Assembly: GCA_009801085.1 (NCBI GenBank)
Contig: VNWV01000001.1
Location: forward strand, 2,914,001 to 2,978,000
Source of the DNA: Lasiodiplodia sp. COLG20
Taxonomy: Eukaryota; Ascomycota; Dothideomycetes; Botryosphaeriales; Botryosphaeriaceae
Length of the DNA stretch: 64,000 nt
Direction: 5' to 3'
Under the pieces are notes generated by a model. That model was not told the origin of the DNA. It saw only the letters and a list, made by a program, of their open reading frames with translations, and searched no databases. Both the position numbers and the translations under genes were made by a program. Each line of letters begins with the position of its first letter. Positions within the stretch are counted from its first letter, which is position 1. Positions 55,832-64,000 of the stretch are shown here, one piece after another.

Positions 55832-58319
55832 ATGCCTTACGCAGAGATTGATCAGCTCGCCATCAACACCATCCGGACGCTGGCCGTAAGTTCCGCCTTA
55901 TCGCTACCCCGCCATAGCTCCTCAACACTCTCTCGCCGCCAACGCCGCCCACCGCAGCCCGCCGCGGCCCAGCTGCACCTCCAATGCTGACCTCTCGCCT
56001 CTCTCCAGGTCGATGCCACCGCGAAGGCCAACTCCGGCCACCCCGGTGCGCCCATGGGCATGGCCCCGGTCTCGCACGTCCTGTTCAACAAGTTCATGAA
56101 GTTCAACCCCAAGAACCCCAACTGGGTGAACCGCGACAGATTCGTGCTCTCGTACGTGCCCCCCACGCTCCCATCCCCCAATGCCGCAACCGTGATACTG
56201 CGGGCTGCCTTGTGTGGGCCCGCCGATAGCTGAGATTGCGCGCCCCATCTCCGCGGGCTTGCTCCGGAGCCTCTGACGCAATGGCCTCGAGCTATCCTCA
56301 TGTGGCCCGCTTTGGCTTTTTCTTGAGCTTGAGTGCTGACGATCGCCCACAGCAACGGCCACGGCTGCATGCTCCAGTATGCTCTGCTCCACCTCTTCGG
56401 CTACGCCGTCAGCCTCGACGACCTCAAGGCGTTCCGTGTATGTACCTCTGCACGTGTTCGATCCAGTGCAGTGAACTAATTTCCCGCACAGCAACTTGAC
56501 AGCATCACTCCTGGCCACCCTGAGGCTCACGACACCCCCGGTATTGAGGTGACCACTGGTCCTCTTGGCCAGGGTTTCTCTAACGCCGTCGGTCTCGCCA
56601 TTGCCCAGGCTCACACCGCGGCTGTTTTCAACAAGCCCGGCTACAACCTGGTCGACAACTACACCTACACCTTCTTCGGTGATGGCTGCGCCATGGAGGG
56701 TGTTGCCAGCGAGGCTGCCTCCACCGCCGGTCACCTGAAGCTCGGCAACCTCATTGCCATCTACGATGACAACCACATTTCCATTGGTGAGTGAAAGTTT
56801 TCTAAGCGCGACATTACATTTCTGACCGAATTTGACAGACGGCGACACCAAGTGTGCTTTCACTGAGGACGTCACCAAGAGGTTTGAGTCCTACGGCTGG
56901 CACGTCGTCTGGGTCAAGGACGGTGACCACGACCTCGAGGGCATTGAGGCTGCCATCAAGGAGGCCCAGTCCGTCAAGGACAAGCCCTCCATGATCAGGC
57001 TCACCACCACCATTGGCTTCGGTTCCAAGCTCCAGGGCACCGGCGGTGTCCACGGCAACCCCCTCAAGGCCGACGACATCCAGCACGTCAAGAAGCTCTT
57101 CGGCTTCGACCCTGAGAAGACCTTCGTCGTTCCCCAGGAGGTCTACGACCTGTACGGCAAGAAGGCTTCCGAGGGCGCTGCTCTCGAGGCTGAGTGGAAC
57201 CAGCTCTTCGAGAAGTACGGCTCGGAGCACAAGGAGCTGCATGCCGACCTTGCCCGCCGTCTGGCCGGCAAGCTGCCCGAGGGCTGGGAGAAGAAGCTCC
57301 CCACCTACAAGCCTACCGACCCGGCCATTGCTTCCCGCAAGCTGTCCGAGTCCGTCCTGGAGGCCATCCACGACGCCGTGCCCGAGCTCCTGTCCGGCTC
57401 TGCTGACCTGACTGGCTCCAACAACACCCGCTGGAAGAACGCCGTCGACTTCCAGCCCCCGGAGCTTGGCATTGGCGAGTGGTCCGGCCGTTACCTCCGC
57501 TACGGTGTGCGTGAGCACGCCATGGCTGCCATCATGAACGGTATCGCTGCCTACGGTACCCTCATCCCCGCTGGTGGTACCTTCCTGAACTTCGTCTCGT
57601 ACGCCGCCGGTGCCGTCCGTCTCTCGTCGCTCTCGCACCAGCGCGTCATCTACGTCGCTACCCACGACTCGATCGGTCTTGGTGAGGACGGCCCGACCCA
57701 CCAGCCTATCGAGACTCTTGCCCACTTCCGTGCGCTGCCCAACATGATGGTCTGGCGCCCGGCTGACGGCAACGAGACTTCTGCCGCCTACTACATGGCC
57801 CTCACCAGCAAGGACACCCCCTCGATCCTTGCTCTTACCCGCCAGAACCTTCCCCAGCTTGAGGGCTCGACCATCGAGAAGGCCATCAAGGGTGGTTACG
57901 TCGCGTACGAGGACAAGGAGGCTGCCATCACGCTCGTCTCGACCGGTTCCGAGGTCGGCATCTGCTTGGAGGCCGTCAAGGAGCTTGCTGAGAAGCACAA
58001 CATCAAGGCCCGTGTTGTCTCGATGCCTTGCGTTGAGGTCTTCGACGCCCAGTCCAAGGACTACCGCCTCAGCGTCATTCCCGACGGCATCCCCGCGCTG
58101 TCGGTTGAGGTCATGTCGACCCTCGGCTGGGAGAAGTACTCTCACGAGCAGTTCGGTCTCAACCGCTTCGGTGCCTCGGGCCCGTACAAGGAGGTGTACA
58201 AGAAGTTCGAGTTCACTGCCGAGGGCATCTCCAAGCGTGCCATTGCCACGATTGACTTCTACAAGGATGTCAAGCCCCTCCGCTCTCCCCTCAACCGTGC
58301 TTTCACCCAGCTCATCTAA
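55832..58319 (+). CDS. TKL1: Transketolase
   Basis: Thiamine-diphosphate enzyme of the non-oxidative pentose phosphate pathway (cytosol), moving two-carbon units between ketose and aldose phosphates. Exons 55832-55885, 56009-56151, 56353-56436 (one base longer, to 56437, keeps the frame), 56492-56786 and 56839-58319 give 685 aa, the normal length. Visible sites: [11 protein letters not shown] near residue 28; the ThDP motif beginning GDGCAMEG and ending with [13 protein letters not shown]; catalytic REHAM (Glu); and [14 protein letters not shown] with the catalytic His. The codon usage is strongly biased to C-ending codons, suggesting high expression; this also produces a 443-codon antisense frame. 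The four introns are clustered in the first 350 codons. Confidence 0.97.
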
Positions 58320-59377
58320 GCGACTCTATTCGTGGCGTTGTAAAAAGATGAGAAAGATGGAGAGATGGATACCTCTGGTGTATTAGAAAATTGGGAGAAT
58401 GGTAAAACCGTTGCAATGTTAATCGCATATGCAACGGTCGCGCGCCGCTGGCGTGTGGATGGATCCTCTTGGTCACGAGTAAATGCATATAGATTGCAAT
58501 AACGACTTCTGAATGACAAAAAAGTCCGCTTCTTCGTCAAACGCGAATTGTTTTCACGTGACTTGTTGCTTTGATCTAAACCTCTTCCGCTGCAGAAGCC
58601 GACGATCTACAACAGGCCTTTGCGTGTCTCGACCCATTTCCAGCATGCCAACGTCATGATCTTCTGCACATCTGATGCGATGGACAATCAGGTAGATGGT
58701 GATATTCTGCGTGAGTTTTCACGTGTTGGTGGTCCTGACTCGCGGCGGGGACAGTCGCCACCCGTTCGCTTATGCACTCCTTGATGTTGCATTACCGAGG
58801 ATGCTTATTCTATCACGCAGCGGTTTTCGCCCGCAAATGAGATCCGGTCCGGTCGGGATGCAGGTACTCTGCTCGCCATGCATTCATTTCGAGATGTCTT
58901 TTCACAGCAAATGTCTCTCTAGCGATATCGATTTTGAACCGTGTGTTTAGCATTACTTTTGCAAGCTATTCTACGAAGCTACGATTGATAAAATAATCAG
59001 AAAGTAGAAAAGGCAAGAAAAATTTTCCGGACGAAGCTCTGGGAAAAATGAGGATGTGAGCGTCTCTTTTTCTCCCACCTCTATGCTTTTCTTAAACCCG
59101 CTCCAATCATGACGTCAGCTGCGGCTCGGCTCCGGGCCGGCAGCCACCCGTGAGTGTCCTGGAAAGGTAAGGATGCCGCGAATTATCGCGTCTCACGCAT
59201 GCAGGCAGCCGTCAAAAATATCGTATAATTATGCCGCACCTCTTTCAATCCTCAAGTTTCCTCGTTGTCTCTGTCTTCCACAGTGGATGTTGATCGGACA
59301 CGGCGGAGCTCCTGGTTGTGTGCAAGCTACTCCGTTCATTCTTGGGTGATATCTAGCCCCCGCTTTGTGCAACAAGA
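58320..59377. other. Intergenic region
   Basis: About 1.06 kb. No coding frame of note. The right part holds the promoter and C/T-rich leader of the ceramidase gene. Confidence 0.5.
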
Positions 59378-60771
59378 ATGGGGTCCCTCAGTATTCCATA
59401 CCCGGAAAAAGGGTACGAGCCGGCGTGGTTCACGCCAACAGCGCGATCAAAGTATGTGAGAATTCGGCTCGTGTATATGCAATGCCCTTGGCTAACAGTG
59501 ACTTTGCTGCAGCTTCTGTGAGGAGGTACACTCCAGTTCTTTGTTTACAATCCGGCAATCCCGGAACACACGCTGACCAATCCAGGATTATCTCATGACG
59601 CCGTACATTGCCGAAATCGTCAACACCACCACCAACATCTCTTATGGTCAGGATAAGCTTCTCCCTACTCAATATCTTGGCTTTGTACATAAACCCCTAA
59701 TGCAACTTTACAGTGATCTACGCATATTACGGCGTCCGCCGTCTCTTCCGCAGCAACAATCCTCACGCCGCTCTCCTCAGTCTTCCATACCTCGGCCTCG
59801 CTGCTGTGGGCATCTTGTCCGCATGGTTTCACGCGACACTGACCTATGTGGGTCAGATGGGTACGTTTATTTCCCTAATTCATGTTGTCTCAAATCGTCC
59901 CGGGGAAGAACATGGAAAGAAGGGACATTTCCCCATGAGAAGAAGAAGCACGAGGAACATTTACTCTGTACTCATCATCCACCTCTTTCTCCCTCCGGTC
60001 CTTTCTCACCCTTTCTTCCACTTCAATCTCCCGCACGCCTTCCACAACTAACTACAAATTAAACCTAACAAACGTGCGGTTACAATCGCTAACAAAAAGG
60101 CACCAATGAACAGCGGACGACGTCTCCATGATCCTCGCCACGTCACTGGTCCTGCACCGCGCCTTCTCGCACGGCCGCTCCGCCCGCTGGACGCGCAACA
60201 CGGGCGTCGGGCTCACGGTCGGCTTCGTCGTCTTCGCCGCCTACCACGCCTGGACGGACGAGCTGCTCGTGCACTTCCTGCTGTTCCTCACCATGACGTC
60301 GGCTGTGGGGTTGAAGACGCGGGCGTTGATCAGGGGCTTGGAGCAGGCGAAGCACGAGGATGAGGTGCGGAGGCTGAAGCAGTTGGCTTGGTTGGGATTC
60401 GGTGAGTTTGAGCCGCTTTTCTCTCCCTTCTTTTTTTTTCCCCTTCTTCAAGGACGGGTTGAGGAGCAAAGAAGTGTTGACGGAAAGTTGTTGCAGTTTG
60501 CTCGGCCGTCGGATACGCGCTGTGGAATGTCGATCAACACCTCTGTGGTCAGCTGACCGCTGTGAAGAGGGCGGTGGGCTTGCCCGGAGGGGTCTTCCTC
60601 GAGTTGCATGGGTGGTGGCACATCCTGACGGCAATTGGCGCGTATGTGTTCATGGCGTTGGTTGAGGTTTTGACCACGGAGGAGGCGGGTGAGAAGGGCG
60701 AGAAGGCGCGCTTCGCGTGGCCGGTGGATACATATCTGAGGAATGGGGAGGAGAAGAAGAAGCGGACCTGA
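59378..60771 (+). CDS. Alkaline ceramidase (YPC1/YDC1 family)
   Basis: Integral ER-membrane amidase that hydrolyses (phyto/dihydro)ceramide to long-chain base and fatty acid. Six exons (59378-59451, 59513-59525, 59586-59646, 59714-59860, 60114-60401, 60497-60771) give 285 aa. The N-terminus MGSLSIPYPEKGYEPAWFTP leads into SNFCEEDYLMTPYIAEIVNT, the family signature with conserved N-F-C-E-E. About seven hydrophobic segments follow. Metal-site candidates are the His in WFHATL (after SILSA-type helix), the Asp/Glu of DDVSM, and the paired histidines in ELHGWWHILTAIGAY. Exon 2 has only 13 nt, yet it encodes the invariant FCEE. It acts with sphingolipid enzymes located elsewhere; no pathway neighbour is adjacent. 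Confidence 0.94.
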
Positions 60772-61890
60772 GCCCTGCGTAGTCAGTGCGTAGTGTCATC
60801 TATACGGGGCTTCAGATATGCCGAAGTGCTTGTGGAATCGGTTCGGCGTAAGGAAAAATGGCAGCCGGTTGATTTTCCACTACACTCCTCGGCCAGACCC
60901 ATGGTGGCTACCGGTCCGTCCAATCTAGGAAAAGAGCGCCTCCGTGGTATACGGAGTGTTTAGCAAAGCAAACTCGGAGACAGAGCCCGGATATCGCGAG
61001 ATACAAGGTAGAGTGCGGCGCAATGTTTGACATCGCGACCTTAGTCTTTTGTGAGTGTAATTCCTATTAGATCAGCTTATCGGTCGAATATAGGGCTCAG
61101 AAACAGTACATACGATCGCTAAATATACCGCTTTCATAGCAGAGGAGGCTTCGCAGCATCTCCTTGCAGATAATTTTCGGTTGTGGAATTCAATGGCCCT
61201 CGCATTACGAAGGATGCATTACCTTACGTCATTGCGTGAGGCTCCTACGCAAATACGCAAATCTTCTGCGACGACGTGCATGGCCTTCCGTGTTCCCCGA
61301 TGCTGCAGCCGTCAGCAGAGCGGCACGGCTCGCTTCTGGCCCCCTCGAGAACCCAGCCTCCAGCGATAAGCTCGTCAACAGCGTAGATGCTTGCTACGGA
61401 AAGAGACCAGGGTCGTGTTGACGCCTTCCTACGGAACTGCGAAAGCTGACCCAAATGTAGCCTGGATCATGCCCGTTGCGTCTGATCTGGCGCTCTGATG
61501 CCCAACGACCCCATCCCGCAACCCGCATATAAAGCAAGCCTTGCGCACGACCAGACAGTTCCCCTTCCGCAAGCCTTACTGTAGTGGTAGCCTTATTCGC
61601 TCTCGTTACAAAAACACGTCGGGAAATACGGAAGGAAAAGTGAGGCTACAAATCAGCCAGGATCATGGACCCATGCTCGGGTTCCTTAATTGGACAATCG
61701 TTTCGGTCGCCAGCAGCCAGCGACTGTGCAAACTGGAAACAGGAGAAAACACTTAAGTATGGGGTTTCTTTGAGAGTCAAACAAACAGTATGTTCGCCAG
61801 GCCTGCTTCATCAGTTACCACTGGAAAAGGAGATCGTTCGAATTCCATGTCTTTGGTTGGCCAATAGGAAAACATCTTCCGCAAGTGGAG
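60772..61890. other. Gene-poor interval
   Basis: About 1.1 kb between the ceramidase and the second C2H2 gene. Only short frames; no repeat or RNA gene recognised. Confidence 0.5.
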
Positions 61891-63206
61891 ATGGACGTTT
61901 CACCAGCCGATGTAAGGTCCCATAATGAAATAAGCCCTATCCTATCTTCTAATTAGCTGTAGAAAGTCAGTGTTATTCTACCGCGGTGTCTTTTTTTCCC
62001 CCTCTCATTTTCGACAAAGCTGACTTTTCAGTCTCTTGATCAATCGACACCTCGGCAATCAACCCTCTTTTTTGCCTGTCCGTTTTACAAACATGAAGAA
62101 ATAGCCAACTCAGGGAGCCCTCAAGACTGTTCATATACCGGCCGTGGCTTCCGTAACATGGCCGAGGTCACGTAAGTTATCCAAAATAGCGTGGTAATCT
62201 TCAGATCCACTGACTTCTTCTCAGTCGCCACCTGAAGAAGCAGCATGAGCGAGAACTTGAGAGATGTTCGACATGCTCCCGTTTCTTCTTGACCCGCGGA
62301 GACCTTCACGCGCATCCAAATGACCCCATCGGATGCCGTCGGAGAGGGCCCCTAAAAGGTTGCGGACAACAAACCCTCTGGTTCGACCTATACGCGCTGC
62401 TGTTCCCCGAAACTCCGCTACCTCCGAGCCCATGTAGGAAATTTGGATTTCGATATTGTAAATCAAACTGATTGGTTTTAGATTACCCTCATCAATCCTA
62501 TGCTGTGCACCCAAGACACATCGCTTCAACCAACAGTCACTCCACGGCAACATTACAGCCTGAGGGAGATGATCCGGAGTATCTGCCCAAGTTACCCGGA
62601 TGCATAGCCGCCAGTCCCCCGTCAAAAGGAATTCAGGTCGTCGGAGACCTTCAGAAAACCATTGAGACGTCTGTGTCCCGACAATCTCCTCGTTCTCGGG
62701 CGCGAAGCCTGCGCACACTCCACCACTGGTTGACAGAGCAATTATCCCTGGAGAAGGACCAGCCGTCATTCCCACATGGCCATGGAAATGTAGCCGCACA
62801 ATCTCAGGATCACCTTCTCTTGAAGAGCACAGGCCCAGAGGCTGGGGCAATGAGCATGCAATTCCAGTATGAGCCAGAGCCCCAGATAAGCGTCCATCTA
62901 CGGAACCCTGAATCGGAGAATCCTACTACGGATCATCTATCTCACTATACTGGAGCTAGCCAAGGAGCTTCTGGTGCCTCGCGGAACGGTCCACCCCTGG
63001 ACCAATTTTACAGTGCGCTCCAGTGGAACCAGCAGGATCTTCCCCTCCGCTTCCAAGGTGATCCTGGCCACCAATTAACTGATGGAGATTCGAAGGGCGG
63101 CTGGGACAACATTAATGACCTGGAGTTTTGCTCTAGCGCTGTATCTCAGAGCTCTTACCACGCCAACTACCCGGGATGGATGCCACACGACAGATTCCAG
63201 TCGTGA
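61891..63206 (+). CDS. Fungal C2H2-type zinc-finger protein (copy 2)
   Basis: Found by splicing: exons 61891-61911, 62032-62171, 62225-62433 and 62482-63206 give 364 aa. Exon 2 encodes FACPFYKHEE and CSYTGRGFRNMAEVT, and exon 3 continues RHLKKQHERELERCSTC, SRFFLTRGDLHAH and GC, followed by WFDLYALLFPETPLPPSPYY. This is the full signature of a Pezizomycotina C2H2 family (CPF-x-KH, C-x-GRGF, EVTRHL, CxxC..F..H..C, LYxLLFP). Exon 4 is a Ser/Gln/His-rich region without motifs, ending DRFQS. Without exon 3 the fourth exon has no ATG, which confirms that it is a 3' exon. Same family as the gene ending at 28962. The 21-nt first exon is the least certain part. Confidence 0.75.
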
Positions 63207-64000
63207 TTTCCTACTACGAACTGGAATGTCTGGAAGATTCTGCAAGCTGGCTTTCAGCAAATGCAGCTGTTAATGAATTTAAGCTGCAATTTAGCATTCA
63301 GTGTTTCCTTGTTCGCAGCTTCAGCCCACGATGTCGCCGTGAACGCCTTCCGAGATTCTGTCCGTGCATTCCACTTAAAATTTGACAGTATGGTGATCGA
63401 TGTCAGACGTCTCCCAGACATACGTGATTTTGACTTTGTGGCAGATTTTCTTGAGTATTGTGGTAAAAAAGAAAAGAGTTAAGAAAAGCACACAGATTTA
63501 TGTTGATAACTCCCGAGCGGATTTACATATCACCACACCTCTTCAGCGAATCTGGTGATCATTCATCCCATAAAGTTCTTTTTTGGGACTCCAGGGCATG
63601 ATTAATTAATCAACTGGCTTGCCATTTACGCTCTATCTCTTTGTAATTCTCAGATCTATCCCATTTCCCACATCCGGAAATAGCTTCAACTCCCCACATA
63701 AGTCGAATAGCGTTCCCGCAAAGACTGAAGTATTGAGACTATCCATAAAAACTAGCAGAATCACAAAACTTTGCCCTCAGCATGTTAAGGAATAATAGCC
63801 GTACTCTTTCAATTTTCTCAGCGAGGATGAAGCCTGTACTTTGTAGAGAGATTTCCTCCCGAAAGTCTTGTTCGACGCTTCCGTTGATCCGGTTGCCCCA
63901 CCCCGTTAGAAAGCTTGCACTACTGCAAAATAGTACACTTGTGCCTTCCCGCATACTGCGGTCTCATGGTATGGCACCGAAGTCACCCAGGATCCTTCCC
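63207..64000. other. Window end, no gene recognised
   Basis: AT-rich sequence downstream of the second C2H2 gene. Only short frames are present. Confidence 0.5.

Noticed and set aside
56814..58145. 443-codon minus-strand frame opposite transketolase
   Set aside because: Antisense shadow of a highly biased gene; no motifs.

Overview
This window is chromosomal DNA of a filamentous ascomycete (Pezizomycotina). The genes are split by short introns (about 48-330 nt) with GT..AG ends and CTAAC/CTGAC-type branch sites. The best-recognised proteins are single-copy fungal housekeeping genes. Intergenic stretches are long and often pyrimidine-rich. The class cannot be fixed from sequence alone. In 13 multi-exon genes I spliced the exons by hand, and the summed coding length is a multiple of three in every case; this is the main support for the exon coordinates.

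Layout, left to right. 0.1-3.3 kb: a divergent pair, translation factor eIF4B (minus) and a small Tim17/22-like membrane protein (plus). 5.4-9.7 kb: an intronless DHA2-type MFS exporter and a low-complexity protein with an unclear start. 11-13.7 kb: a hypothetical minus-strand gene, then a purine-rich tandem tract and a six-copy dispersed 30-37 nt repeat. 13.9-22.3 kb, all minus: an RPA1/MEIOB-like OB-fold and zinc-ribbon protein, inositol-3-phosphate synthase, and a LIM protein. 22.3-27.4 kb is gene-poor. 27.4-29.0 kb: a fungal C2H2 protein. 29-32.9 kb: repeat-rich, with a 15-bp inverted repeat enclosing TTCG-rich minisatellite DNA. 32.9-41.1 kb: an Fur4-type uracil/allantoin permease, HSBP1, the ribosome-biogenesis factor EBP2, and an AzgA-type purine permease. 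41.8-44 kb: a methyltransferase-like fungal protein. 44-48.5 kb is gene-poor, apart from one orphan coding-like frame. 48.5-58.3 kb: URB2/NPA2, MIC10 and transketolase. 59.4-60.8 kb: an alkaline ceramidase. 61.9-63.2 kb: a second C2H2 protein of the same family as the one at 28 kb.

There is no operon, metabolite cluster, CRISPR array or recognisable intact transposon. Functional groupings are loose: two nucleobase permeases lie 4 kb apart; two ribosome-biogenesis genes (EBP2, URB2) each share a short divergent promoter with an unrelated small gene (HSBP1, MIC10); and two lipid genes (INO1, alkaline ceramidase) are present. The least explained parts are the repeat array at 13.18-13.70 kb, the repeat island at 29.0-30.0 kb, and several long open frames without a start codon (7.6-9.7, 25.2-25.9, 45.6-46.1 kb).
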